DNA of 64,000 nt from Strongyloides papillosus. Its lineage: Eukaryota; Nematoda; Chromadorea; Rhabditida; Strongyloididae. The notes below the pieces were generated by a model, which had not been told where the DNA came from, searched no databases, and saw nothing but the letters and a program-made list of their open reading frames with translations. The position numbers were made by a program, and so were the translations under genes. The stretch spans positions 1,922,001-1,986,000 of the forward strand of contig SRSI01000028.1 in the NCBI GenBank assembly GCA_005656395.1, in the 5' to 3' direction. Shown here in pieces: positions 13,749 to 26,794 of this stretch (positions are counted from its first letter, which is position 1; every line of letters starts with the position of its first letter).

Positions 13749-16700
13749 TATAAAAATGCCTTTTTATCTAATTTTTTATAATAAATATAAATTTTTACGT
13801 AATGTAAAAATTGTCCTATAAACTATTAATTATAAAAACATAAATAATGTAATTATTTTACTTCATGCTAAAAATATTAATATAATATTATAATTTTTAA
13901 TTTTCTTACGTAAAAATATCCATAACACTTTTATGGAAGTAGAAAATACTTTAAAAATATGTTAATTTGTAAAAAAAGAAATGTTACTTAGAATTGTTCT
14001 CTTAATTACCATCGTATTTTAAAATAACAAGTATTAGTAAAAATAATTAAACTAATTTTTGAAATATTATTGAATAGGGAAGAGTGGAAATTATAAAGTT
14101 TACTATATTTGTAGAAAAGTTAATTATTGCAATATATATTACATAAAAATGAATGATAGATGAGGAACTATTACTTGTCATTTTAGGGGTATCATATCGT
14201 TAATGGAGTAATATCCAAAAATTAAAAAGTTTTTTAAAAATTAATAATAAGGGAAAAAATAAAAAAGAGAAAATGATATTTTAAATAAGATAACAATTGT
14301 TGGAATGAAAATGATAAGAAATGTTAAAAATTGAAAAATATGTTATATGAACACTGAAAAATAATTGATAAAACTTTTTTACACAGTCTGTTATAAAAAT
14401 AAATAGATTTTTTTTTAAAATGTGTTATAATAATATCAATATATTTATATATGCTGTAATAGATATTTTAGTTTATTGAACAAAAGAAAAGCTCCTAAAC
14501 CTTTTTAATTGTTATATGTATAAAACACTAATATTTTTTTATGATTATACCAAGTGATAGTTCAAATTAGAATGAAAATGAACGGTTTTTTTGTATATCA
14601 TATAAAATCCTTTAAAAATAGTACATTATTGACAGAAAAATACTCAATTTATTCTTCAATAAATTTACTTGAAATTAACAATTGACATGTAGATACATGC
14701 ACATATAACATAACACGTTTTTTTTTGCTCTTCATTAAAATTGGAAAAAAAATACGTATTGTTAGCAATTGAAATTTGTTGTCATAAGAACTAAAATAAT
14801 AACAAAAATGAGTTTGTGATATTTTATGTTAAAAATTTTTCGTGTAAATTTAAAAAAAAAATTTACATGATGTTTAAGTAAATTATAAAAGTACACATTT
14901 GACTAAATGAAAAGAGAACTGCAAAAACATAATGTATTTATAGAATTTAAAGTCCCTTTTTCAATAATACGTCATATCACCATTAAAAATGTCAAATAAA
15001 AAAAATTTTCATTAGACAATTTTTGGTAAAAAATATTCAATTACTTAATTTTATGGAATATTAAATAATAACTGTAATGGAAATTGTTTGGTAATTAAAG
15101 TAATTTATATAATTCTTTGTTAATTATCCAAAAAATTAATAATTATTAAATATTTATATGTTGAATGATAATAATACATTCTTTTACTAAAGTATAATTA
15201 AGTATGTGCTTGGATATTATGAGTCTATAATACTTTAACGAATTAATATTGTGTGAATAATATAAAAGTATAATTTTTGTAAACATATACGTATGTCTAA
15301 ATTTTTAGAATGAATGATATCATATTAAACTCAAATTTATCATCAAAAAATGTCATATATTTATATACATCATAAAATTTTATTATTAAAAACTTAGGTT
15401 AAAGAGGAATTATACAATCAATAGAAAAATGTTTCATGAAAGTAAATAAAAAATTTTAATAATCTAAAAAAACTGTAAATTGATATATTAAAATAAACTA
15501 AGTGTAAAAATATTAAACTAATTATTGATAAAGTAAATATTGTAGAATAAATGTTATGCAAACAAATACAAATATTTTAAATTGTATTTTGTCCTAATAA
15601 TAATAAAAGATTATCTATGATTACAATATAATGGTATTTTATGAGTTAAAATGACACTATTTATATTTATTATTATTCTTTACCTTACCATAACATATAT
15701 AATGTGAAAAAAGATAAATCTAAGTACCACTTTTAGACAAAATCGTTGTTTTGGATATTATAATAACAAGTAAATTATATTTATTTGTATTGTTAAAAGT
15801 AAAAATAGATTAACAAACTTATGACAAAGATAAAAACTAATATATTGTCAAAAATAATTTTTTATCTATTATTATTATTTTTAAAGAAATTTACTAAATA
15901 TGGAATAACTTTGGATATTATTTCTTTAGGATGTCAAATTTTGTTTTATAGGAAGAGACTTTAAGTATCTCTCTCTTAATAAAAATAATATATCAAAATT
16001 TTTATAACAAATTATTATTCTTTAATTATATAACATAAGTTTTCAGATTAATTATTTATTTTAATGAAAATTTTATCCTCAACTATATTACACTTTACTA
16101 ATAAAGATAGAATAAAGAAAATTAGAATTTTACCAACGCTTGAAGAAAAATAAAAAGATAGTGGATTAATGGTTGAATCCATTAAAAGTATAAGCTAATT
16201 TTTTTTGAAAGAGATTACTTTGAGATTTCTTTGGAAAATTAAATTTTTTATTATCAAGATAATTATTGTTTAGATTTCTAATTCTTCCATTAATAAAAGT
16301 ATATTGGCTCTTATTTTTATTTTCAATTTGTGATTTCAAAAATTTTTAAACTCACAAGATATTTCTACATCATTAATTATAATCTATTTCTAGTGGATAA
16401 CAAAATTAAAATATAAAACCATCAAACAACTTGTGTCCTGGTGATAAAACCCAAAACGAAAATTATTCCTGTTTTTATGTGTAATTAAAATCTTGCTTCT
16501 AATATATATATGTTATTTAAACAATCAGATATGGTATTAAAAAATTTAAAAAAAATATAAGAGAGATCTTTTAAATTATCTATGATTTAGAAATATTCAT
16601 TTAATTTAGGAATATTTTGTTAATTGATACTACTTATCTATTGTAATGCACAATATTTTGAAATAGAAAGAGATAAAAAATGACTTTTTTTATGGTAGTA

Positions 16701-18637
16701 GTGTTACAGATATTTTGAGTTTATCAATGAAAAAAATGAATTAAAAAATTGACAGGTTCTGCCAAGGCATTGCTGATAATTTAAATGACATATAAAGACC
16801 AATTATCTTAGATTGATGATGAAAATGGTGAATATTTTGCATTATATCAAAGAAGTTTCAGGCAATAAAAACTTGAATATTTGATTGAACGAAAAAATAT
16901 TTTTGTAAATCAAAACAACAAAACAACATTGCTTTTATTTTTATGTTGTTTTCAATATACAGCCTTTTTTTATTTCCTCTCTTTTCTAGGTTCAAATTAA
17001 TATTTTTTTGTATTTTATTAGTAAAGATATTATGTGTGTACATTCAAAAAAAAAGAAATAAACCTTTGTACGATACTATTTTTTTATTACTATTTCTTTA
17101 TCATTAAAGTCACCCTTTTAATATTATATATAATTTTTATCTTACAAAACAATCATTTAGAAAATCTTCTTACATTTTCTAACAGAAAAACTTTTATCAC
17201 ATTTAATATTATAATTCTTTTTATTTAATATTAGTGAAGCTTCATATACGTCATCAAAAATAGTGTAAAATTAAATTAATAGTTGATATGTCGATATTTA
17301 GTTATTTAATTTAATTGGTTACTTCATTTAAAGATTCTAATTTCTTACTGAAATCAAAGAGGTACTGTTACAATAAAACAATTCTCATAATCACCTTTTT
17401 CATTACTCTACTCTTTGAAAGCATCATCAAAATGATTTGATCATCATTTTTGTTTTTTTTTAATTATATTCTAAAAGAAAGAGATAAGTAACTTCTTTTT
17501 TAATTTAAAATAAATGACATTTAATTATGAATATATGGAATGTACTAGAAGCACAAAAAAATGTATATATGTTATGTTATAATGATGCTAAAACCATGAA
17601 AAATTGATGACTTATGTTGTTGTTTAAATTTTGCACTACATTTTTTATTAAATATTTTTTTTCCATATCTTTTTTTATAAGTGATTTCATATCTTTTTAG
17701 AATTTGTGTAATATCCTACTAATTCTTATCTCTATGTATAATATCTTTGTATCACTAACATTCTCAGATAATATTATAATAATATAATGATATTGCTATA
17801 TTTTTCTTTTCTTCTCCATTTTTGTCATCTTCATATCAACTATTACAATCTTATATATGTCTATCTGAAAAGTAGTTAGACGTAAACTTTCACAAAAATT
17901 AATTATATGGTTATTATTATTATTTTTTTGATAATCTTATGATATATAAACCATCCTCTAGAGAAAATGTTTTTGATCTAATTGTATAAATATTAAAAAT
18001 TGAACTTGAGCTGCCTTCTTCATACATATGTTCTTATTGACCGACAAAAATATATAATTTATTATTTCATTTAAAAATATACCTGTATGATAGATAATAC
18101 ACATATATTTTTGCTCTTTACTCTTTCTTATGTCATCTTATTCAATTCCATGAACATCATGAGCTAGTATTTTTATAATTATAAACGCTCAAAAGTTAAT
18201 GTTTTCGTTATAGTGTTCGTGAATTCTCTTGTCTATCACTGTTTTAGTGTCTTCATTAATTATGTTCAAGACATATTATACTATTTTTTGATGAATGTGC
18301 TCTTTTTACCCTGTTGACTCGATTGTGTATTTTTGTATATATATAATTTTTACAATAAAAAAATTAATTGACAAGGATAAATAATTTGTTAATAAAATTA
18401 ATAAAACTATTCATCAGGATACAGATTTTCATTTTATTTACCCTCTTCTTTAATTAAATGAAAATTTTTTTTTTCAAGTGGTTAAGCCTTCTGTACATTC
18501 AATCATATCAATGACATCATTAATCTTTATATGACATTAATTATCTTTTCTTTTATATAAACATTTTTTACTACAAAAACCATTTTTTAAGGTATTATTC
18601 CATTTTCAGATCCCATAAGGACTCAAAAAATAAAAAA
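13749..18637. other. 4.9-kb intergenic region between divergent genes
   Basis: This region separates the TRAM gene (-) from the BED-finger gene (+), so it must hold both promoters. It is mostly poly-A/T and TA-rich. The stretch from about 17.8 to 18.35 kb is less simple and is the best candidate for control sequence. Short open frames near 16.86-17.23 kb are compositional noise. An acceptor-like TTTTCAG at 18603-18609 lies 28 bases before the BED-gene ATG. Confidence 0.5.
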
Positions 18638-19812
18638 ATGGATATTGAGAAGAATCTTCATATTAATAATGATACTATTGATAATAACGATGTTTTAGTT
18701 TTTCGCAAAATGAATGAATCTAATCAAAGTAATTTTGCAAAAAATACAAATTTAAGTACTAATAAAATGGTTGACGAATCTCCTATTATAAATATAAAAC
18801 GTAAGTATATCCTTCTCTTACTAATTATACATCATCATACTCCAGCACACGGTAATAAGCGTCGTCAACCCCATCCTGTAAATATATATTTTGAATTCTT
18901 TCGTGAAAATTTTGAAGCAGTTTGTAATATGTGTAAGAAAAAAGTTAAATGCCCCAAAACATTTAATTTAAAGCGCCATCTTGCAAGATATCATGCTGAG
19001 GAATTCAAACGGGTGGAGGCACTTTGGAATCAAATAAATTTAGAAAAGATTTCAGCAAACGGACATAATAGGAAAAATTCACCAAGTCCTAGACAAATAA
19101 ATGGACAAGAAGTAATAATTCCTGTACAAAATCAAATTCCACAACAACATACTACTGGAAATTTCCATAAACAAACGCAAAACATAAAATCATTAAAGAA
19201 TGCTTCACCAACACTTATTTCTCCTTTATTATCACATATTACAGGAATCTCAACAGGATCTAATAATTTTTCACAACCACCTTATGATTTCTCACCCCAA
19301 TCAAGTAGAATGGCAAATAATTTTTTAAACAACATATCTGACATAGCAATGAATCCACAATTACCACATTTTTTATCAATGCTACAAAATATCCAACCAT
19401 CAAGTACAACGTCACCAACAATATCAAATGAAAGAATTACGGAGAATATTGTACAACCAAAACAACAACAAAATACAGCTTTATTACGCAAAGATAAAAT
19501 TATGGACGGGTTGTTGATAAAAAAGTTACCAAAGATAAATAAAGAAGAAGATCAAAATGAAAAAGCTAGACGGTTATTAACATGTTATGCTTTAACAGCA
19601 AGATTTTCACTAGTTGATATGGATAACTCTTTTTTGAGAGTAAGTCTTTTAATTTGAGGATAAAACACGTTTTTTTATATTTACTAATTATAATCATGTT
19701 TCAAATTATTTATTTTTAGGAGTTACTTGGAATGATCCCTAATTTTGAAGTTCCTACATCTAAAGGATTAACTGATTTAATGATTGATGCTGTGATTAAG
19801 TATGGAGACTAA
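18638..19812 (+). CDS. BED zinc-finger protein with hAT-transposase-like C-terminus
   Basis: Three exons, 18638-18800, 18846-19639 and 19720-19812, give 349 residues. A BED-type finger is visible at residues 81-104: C81, C84, H99 and H104 (CNMC...KRHLARYH), preceded by the aromatic stretch YFEFF. A long Asn/Gln/Ser/Pro-rich linker follows. The last 80 residues (LTARFSLVDMDNSFLRELLG, then NFEVPTSKGL) resemble the segment after the BED finger in hAT transposases and ZBED proteins. The catalytic RNase H core is absent, so I infer a domesticated DNA-binding factor, probably nuclear, rather than a mobile element. The first intron is 45 bases, a multiple of three with no stop, so retention would insert 15 residues. 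No orthologue was identified by name. Confidence 0.83.
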
Positions 19813-20462
19813 AAACTCTCTTTTTATTGTTTTTTAACCCCTTTATTCTAAATTTTTTCTAGTTTTCATAGAGTATAGTATATCGTTTATTTTGAAAATT
19901 TAAAAAGAATAGTAATGAAATATTATATGAAAAAAGTGTGTTAACCTTTTTTTTTATATTTTTTTAGAAAATTACATTAATTTAAAGAAATTTTATATTA
20001 CTATCTTAAATAGTGTCATTGATATTTTGACCTTCAGTTTCTCCAAACAATATTAATGAGTGCCTTCATATAATAGTATCATCATCGGGTTTCAAAGCTA
20101 AATTTTTATAAAGAGATGCACTATGAAATGTTTATTGTAATAACAAATAAATTTTTACACATAATCAAAATTACTTCTTTTATCGTTAATTATTAATCTT
20201 TTATTCTATAAATTTATTTACTTTTTGACCTTCTCTCCATGAAATAAATCTATCTTTTAATTCTATTTAAAAATAATTTTGATAAAAATCGATAAAATAT
20301 TATAAAATTAGAGAAATAAGTTAAATGGAAATAAAAAATAAACATTTAATTGACAAAAATAATGTACCATTTTTGTTTATATCTAAATAAACTATCTATA
20401 TATTGTATGGTATTGATAAAAGAAAGAGTATGCACATATAAAGACAGTCTATCCTCCAAAAT

Positions 20463-20486
20463 TTATAGGAAAACAATATCCTATAA
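20463..20486. repeat. Perfect 8-bp stem hairpin upstream of vha-11
   Basis: TTATAGGA and TCCTATAA flank an eight-base loop. It lies about 220 bases upstream of the vha-11 start, in a G+C-richer patch. The function is unknown. Confidence 0.3.
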
Positions 20487-20693
20487 CGATTCCCTTTCTT
20501 TCAAAGATCGATGTAAAGAGAGACCAGAAATCATCTCTTGAAATTTTGCTCCATCCTAATGAGTTTTGGACGTGACGAATGTTTGTACTATAATAATATC
20601 AAATATAGACTCATGTAACTTATTGATAAATAATATTTATTTTTTTTCAATTGTTTTGGTCATATATATATTACGTATATTTAATAATTTTCA

Positions 20694-20705
20694 TTTTTAG
20701 TATTA
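20694..20705 (+). promoter_or_regulatory. Acceptor-like site before vha-11 ATG (probable trans-splice site)
   Basis: TTTTTAG ends at 20700, leaving only five bases before the ATG. This spacing is what spliced-leader addition would give; a leader-spliced 5' end is an inference. Confidence 0.5.
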
Positions 20706-22069
20706 ATGGCAGCTTCACAAGGAGGACATGAATTATGGTTAATTTCTGCACCAGGTGATAAAACGGCTCAAGAAACCTGGGAAAAACTTGATCATGCTAC
20801 ATCATCTATTTCCAAGAATTACAAATTCGCTATTCCAGATTTAAAAGTATGTTAATTGGGGTAAATATTTAATTTTTACAAAATTTTTTGTCAGGTTGGA
20901 ACTCTTGATCAATTAGTTGGATTATCTGATGATCTTTCTAAACTTGATACCGCCGCTGAAGCGTATGTTAACAATATTACTCATTATTATCCATTTTTTT
21001 TACTACATTATAGAGTTACTCGCAAGCTTGTCCAATATTTTGGAGAAGTTCTTGAGGAAGGAAAGGAAAGATTAGCTGAAAATTTACAAATTGATGGAAG
21101 TATGTTAATATTGTAACATAATTTAATAACAAAATGATTTTTTTTTTGTATTTTAGAGGACATCTATTCTTATGTCACTAAATTTCAATGGCAAGCAGCA
21201 AAATATCCATTAAAACAATCATTAAAAGTTTTAAGTGAAATTATTGGTAAACAAATCACTCAAATTGATAATGATTTAAAAACAAAAGCCAATAATTACA
21301 ATAACCTTAAAAATACCTTAGCTGGTATTGACCGTAAAACAACGTATGTTTATTTATTAAAAATATTTATAATTATAAATATTATAGTGGTTCACTTGTT
21401 TCAAAAGATCTATCAGAAATTGTTAAGGCTGATGATTTTGTTTTGAACTCTGAATATTTACAAACTTTAATGGTTGTTGTACCAAAGAATCTTGCTAAAG
21501 AATGGGAATCAAGTTATTCAACTTTCAGTGATAAAGTTGTCCCTGGATCAAGTAGATTAATTCATGAGGATGGAGAAAATTGTCTTTATAGTGTTACTCT
21601 CTTCAAGAAGGTTATTGATGAGTATAAAGTTAAATGTCGTGAATTCAAATTCGTTGTTAGAGATTTCGTTTATGATGAGGAAGCATTGAAAGCTGGAAAA
21701 TCCGATCGTGAAAAAGTCTTCCAAGAAGTTAGAAAACAACATCCACCATTAGTTCGTTGGTTGAAGATTAACTTTAGTGAAATATTCTCTGCCTACATTC
21801 ATATTAAGGCATTAAGAGTATTTGTTGAATCTGTTCTTAGATATGGTTTACCAGTTAACTTCCAAACAGTTCTTATGGAACCACATAAAGGTGCTCAAAA
21901 GAAACTTCGTTCTGAACTTAACAAGTTATATGCTCATTTAGATGGATCAGCATCAGGACCAATTGATACTTTTGAAGATTCACCAGCTCTTATGCAACTT
22001 GGTGTTCATGACTACTATCCATATGTCTTTTTCAAATTGAATATTGATTTTGTTCAAGAGAAACGCTAA
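20706..22069 (+). CDS. vha-11: V-type proton ATPase subunit C (V1 sector)
   Basis: Subunit C belongs to the V1 peripheral stalk and bridges the catalytic head to the membrane sector. Its release is how V-ATPases are switched off. Five exons, 20706-20846, 20895-20962, 21014-21099, 21157-21343 and 21388-22069, join in phase to 387 residues, matching the roughly 380-residue family. The start [20 protein letters not shown] is the conserved family N-terminus, and the C-terminal half contains the highly conserved segments [36 protein letters not shown] and [13 protein letters not shown]. It is soluble, with no membrane segments. All introns are short (42-57 bases). The gene converges on the SMC1 gene, with 490 bases between the stop codons. 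Confidence 0.97.
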
Positions 22070-22559
22070 AAAAAGTATAAGCAAATGATTTATCTTAATG
22101 TAGTAGCAATAAGTGTCAGAGATTATTATAGATGTATTTTATCTTTCTTAAAATTTTCATTTCACTTATAATCTATATGTACTATAAGTTCCGCAACATT
22201 GTATTCACTTTAGAGATATATATTTGATATAATATTCTATCATATACTTAAACTATAACTAAAATTTTCCAGCTGAAAAGTTTAATCATCAATGTAGCTT
22301 TCTCTATATATAACTAAAACATTTTTTTAATCGCCCTCTAAATTTTTTTTTGTTCTAAAATTCTATCAAAAAAACATTCTAAAAAATCTTATTTTTGTTT
22401 AAGTATACTATCGAATCTTTTTTTTACATATAAAATTTGATTATGTCGTATAAACAATGTTTTCGTGTAATATTTTATTTTTAATAAAAAAAGAAATATA
22501 AAAAAATTGTAATTAATTGGTAAGCAACATATTTGATATTCATAAACTGGAACTTTTAA
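22070..22559. other. Convergent 3' flanks of vha-11 and smc-1
   Basis: 490 bases between the two stop codons hold both 3' untranslated regions. AATAAA-like polyadenylation words are present but too common in this AT-rich DNA to assign. Confidence 0.5.
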
Positions 22560-25500
22560 TTAACTTTCACTGAGATCAATAGTAAGTACTCCAGAAGTTG
22601 TACATTTTTCAGGTTTCGAGTAAATACCAACTAAGGCATCTGCATGTTGGAACATTTCTTCTTTTAGTGAGATTACAATAACTTGGAAGTCTTTTTTGGA
22701 ACGTTCAGAGATATAATTTACGACCTGCAAAAAAATAAAATATATAACTAATTATAAAACCACTATTACCTTTGCAATGTTACTATTATCTAATGCAGCA
22801 TCAATCTCATCTAACACAAAAAATGGTGATGGATTACGTGAATGGATGGCAAAGAGTAATGCTAATGCTGCAATAGTTTTTTCACCACCACTTAAATGAT
22901 CCATGGGACGGAACCTTTTACCAGGTGCAACACAGTTATATGAGATTCCCTCAAGATATGGTTCTTCTAAATTATCAGCACCAAGGAAAGCTTGTGCACT
23001 TTCATTTCCACTTAACATTTTATAAATCTCATCAATCTTCTGTGAGACAGGTTCAAATACTTGGTGGAAACGTTTTATACGTTCAGCTTTCAATTTCTCA
23101 AATGCATCTCTTGCTTTTCTACTTCTTTTACGTGCCTGTTCACATTCCTCTGTTGATTCAGCTTCACGTTCCTTTACCTGTTCCATCCTCTCAAGTGCCT
23201 TAGAATTTGGAGCATTCAATTTTGATAAGACATGTTGAACATCACTAATTTCTTTAAGTATCTTTTCTGTAAGTCTTTTTAAAGTAAGATCATCTTTAAC
23301 ATTTTTATATTCTTTGTTAAGTTTTGAGTAGTCAACTTCAATCCAATCCTGAGAATGTATTGCTCTTTGGGATGATTTCTGTGTTGTAGATACTTGACTA
23401 GTCATTTCTTGCTCCTCAATTACATCTTCCTCCGATACTAATTCGGTTAAAGTTCCATTAATTAATGGTAAATCAATGTTTTTAAGTCGACATTCCAAAA
23501 GTAGATCGTGTCTTTGGATCTTTTCTGCACTCACAATAGCTTCTAGTTGCATAATAACTTTTTCAATAGCATTAATCTCCTTATCAACGGATGATGCTTC
23601 TTTCTTTGCAGCTGCCAATGCTTGTTCAGCATTCTCAAGATCAACCATTTTTTGTTTTCCTTCCTCAAGGACATTTTCATATTTCTTTTCAATTTCCTTT
23701 ATTGTAGTTTCTTCTTTTTGTTGCCTTTCCTCAAGAGATTTAAGCTGCTGCGAAAGTGAGGTAATCTTTACTTCAGCTTCCTTTGCTTTAGATGCTTTGT
23801 CATCACGTATTAAAAATTCTAATTCAGATTTCCATTTATCTAATTCATTGTCAAATTCTTTCAATTTTGTTTGCATTTCCTCATGAAATCTCATTTCACG
23901 CTCCTCATATCTTCTTATATCAGGTATATTTAACCTTTCACAGAATGAGTGGAAAACTTCATCGATAATACTATCTTTCTTTTTTTCTAAGTTAGAAATA
24001 GACTCTTTCTTTTCTTCAATCCTTTCAGATATTTCCTCAATACGTGGGCGTTGCATATTTAATTCATTCTGAGCAAATTCTAGCTGTTGTTGGACATTTT
24101 GTTTATCAGTTGTTTTTAGCTTGTTAATCTCTTCTTTCACAGAGATTACACGACTTTCCAGTTGGCGTATATGTTTTTGTTTCATATCTAAGTCCATTTC
24201 TTTCTTTCTTATCTTTTGAAGAGAGTGATATTCATCCTGTAATTGCGTATATTGTTCGCGAAGTTTTTTCATCGCAACTTCGTCCCACTTTTTAGCTTTC
24301 ATTCTTAATTCTTGTTTACCAGAGGACATCATACCATTTTCTAAAAATAATGTTCCATCTAATGAGACTGCTTTATATCTTTCACCAGAAGAGTCGTAAC
24401 CAAATGCCATTTTTCTGGCATCTTCTAATGTATCACAGACAAGTGCATTACCACACACAAATTGTACAGCTTTCTTAATATTCGAAATATTTGAAATTTG
24501 TAAAACATCATAAACAAGTTTAATTCCTTTTGACTCAGGAAAATTACGTATACGCTCGTTTAGTGGAGCAACACTAAGAGATTCTAATGGTAGGAATGTT
24601 TCTGTTTGATATCTTTGTTCTTTTAAATATATTATACACTCGCGTGCTGTTTCTTCTGTATCACAAACAATATTCATCATCTGTTTAGATAAAATCTTCG
24701 TTACAGCCAATTTAAATTTCTTGTGAGATGGTTGACAAAGATCAATAAGTCTACCATACACTCTATCCGCAAATATCCTTTTAAGATTTTCAAAGGCTTC
24801 ATTTTTTCTACGATTTCTTTCACTTTCAGCAGAGTCACCTTGTGCATCACCTAATTGTCTAGCAACAGCATCAAGGGATTTTCTAACTTCTTCAATTCTC
24901 TTATTAGCTGTATTTATTTCCACCTCTAAAGCTGTAATACTTTTTTTTTCCTCTTCAATACTGTTAAGTAAGGTCCTAAGCTGTTCTTCATTATTAGAAA
25001 TGAGAGTATCATGCCTGTCAACAAGTTCTTGTTTAATTTTACATCTTTCTTCAAATCCAGCAAGTTTTCTTTTTTCGTGACTTAATAAAGTAAGTAAACT
25101 TTCATATTCTTGAAAGAGGTCTTCTAATTTAAGTGAGAATTTCGCATTTCTTTTACCAGCTTCCATTTTTAATGTCTTGTACTCATTCAAATCCGCTTCA
25201 TTCATATTTAAATTCATGTTTTTTGAATCAACTTTCATCTTGTTTAAACAATCCTCTCTTTCACGTGTTATCTCTGCGATGCGACCTTCAATATCCTTAA
25301 TATTTTGTTTTTGTTGTTCCGCACTTTTCGTCATATTTTCAAATGTACGTTCTTGATAAGTAAGTTTTCCCTTAACATGTACAACTTCATTCTTTGTCTT
25401 AAGGTATTTTGGACGTTCACTTTCTAGTTGTCGCAATATATCATTACTCTCCTGTTCTAGTTTACGTACTTCACGTGCAATTAATTTTGCTGTTTTTTGT

Positions 25501-26336
25501 GCACTACTTATATTAACATTTGACTCATCACGTTTATTTCTAATATCTTCAACCTCTTTTCTTTTATCAATAACATCTTCGGTAGCTTTTTTAGCATGTT
25601 TCTCAACATATTGTAATTTCATTAGATATAGTTGTTGATTAAGATTTGCCAATTCATTTTGTTTACTTCTATATTTCTCTGCTTCCTCCTGCTCTGCTCT
25701 TGCTTCTTTCTTTTCCTGTGCTATGTTCTTACGACGATGCATGTTATTTTGAGCCAATTCTTCACTCTTTAACATTTCTTCCTTCAATTTATTATACTCC
25801 GAAGCTAATTCATTCGACTTAGATATCTCTTCAAACATCTGACAACGTTCTTTAGGATTTTTCATTGCAATAGTCTCGACAGCTCCTTGATACACAAGGA
25901 AATTCTTAGCCTTTATAAAAATATTTTGTTTTTCCATTTCAGAGGCATATAATTGTGGAGTGACATGTTCACCATCAATTCGGTACTCCGAACTTCCACC
26001 AACAACACCACGTGAAAATATTTTTACTTTTCCTCTACCAATATCAAAATGCATCTCCACTAGGCACTTATTAGAAGCTGCTTGACCATGTGTCATTCCA
26101 TGTATAAGATCTGATAACTTTTTAACTCTTAAATTAATTGCTTTTTCACCAAGAACAAAACTTATTGCATCCATAAGATTACTTTTACCTAACGACTTTT
26201 ATTAAAACAATCAAGCAACAAACTTACCTGATCCATTAGGTCCAATGATAGCGGTAAAATCTTTGAACGGACCAATTGTGATTCTACCTTTGTATGATTT
26301 GAAATTTTCAATTTCTAATCGTATTAACCGACCCAT
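22560..26336 (-). CDS. smc-1: Cohesin subunit SMC1
   Basis: SMC1 pairs with SMC3 to form the ATPase ring that holds sister chromatids together. Three exons, 26336-26228, 26188-22770 and 22724-22560, encode 1,230 residues (human SMC1A: 1,233). The N-terminal head has Walker A GPNGSGKS at about residues 32-39, split by the first intron. Long heptad-rich coiled coils flank a hinge at about 510-660 (ends near [15 protein letters not shown]). The C-terminal head has the ABC signature LSGGEK at about 1135 and Walker [14 protein letters not shown] at about 1160. The last 55-residue exon completes the head fold. SMC1 is favoured over SMC3 by [17 protein letters not shown], which is the SMC1 N-terminus. 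C. elegans calls the orthologue him-1/smc-1. Confidence 0.98.
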
Positions 26337-26794
26337 CGAAAATTTATATTTGAAATTAGATTACCTTATTAAATGAGAAAAACGCGTTGGAATAGCGAGT
26401 GCCAATTCTTTTTAAATTATCGCGGAAGTTTTATTCCACAAAAAAAATCGCGACAAGACAATTTTTTTTGATATAGAGTACACTGTGTTTTAAGAGTGTA
26501 TTAAGGCATGCATATGACTCTCTTCAATTATTGGCGCCATTTTTTTCTTTTGATGGTATTCAATTAAAATATGTCATACTAATACAATAATACCCTAACA
26601 AATATCTATGAAAAATTGTTTTTATCGGAACAAATAAAAATTAGAACATTAAACAAGGAATAATGGTTTTTTAAATGTATATTTTATTTGTATTCGATTA
26701 AATGTTATTAAATAGCGTGTTTAGAAAAGAATGATTATTATTGCGATGGATGGAATAAATTTTTATGTAATTAACATTTAGATAAAAATAATAA
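26337..26794. other. Spacer between rsef-1 stop and smc-1 start
   Basis: 458 bases separate two minus-strand genes. The 150 bases nearest smc-1 contain more CG dinucleotides than usual here. No acceptor-like site lies just before the smc-1 ATG, so an operon arrangement with the upstream Rab gene is not supported. Confidence 0.5.
26531..26538 (-). promoter_or_regulatory. E2F-like site upstream of smc-1
   Basis: TTGGCGCC occurs about 195 bases before the smc-1 ATG. This matches the core of the E2F/DP consensus (TTTSSCGC family), which controls S-phase genes in animals. In DNA this AT-rich an eight-base site with six G/C is unusual, but binding is not shown. Confidence 0.35.

Larger units (their letters stand above)
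19813..20705. other. Intergenic; 5' region of V-ATPase subunit C gene
   Basis: This AT-rich spacer lies between two plus-strand genes. A patch at about 20400-20580 is richer in G+C and includes a perfect 8-bp stem hairpin at 20463-20486. The open frame at 20350-20541 overlaps that patch but lacks splice partners or a family match, so I did not call it as a gene. Confidence 0.45.

Noticed and set aside
14843..14867. Perfect 9-bp AT-only-like inverted repeat
   Set aside because: Stems made almost wholly of A and T are expected by chance at this composition.
16858..17228. Overlapping short frames on both strands
   Set aside because: Composition is almost only Ile, Asn, Lys, Phe and Leu, as expected from AT-rich noise; no splice partners.
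22925..23886. Plus-strand open frames of 92 and 136 codons
   Set aside because: They lie antisense to the SMC1 coiled-coil exon and have shadow-like Ser/Phe-rich composition.
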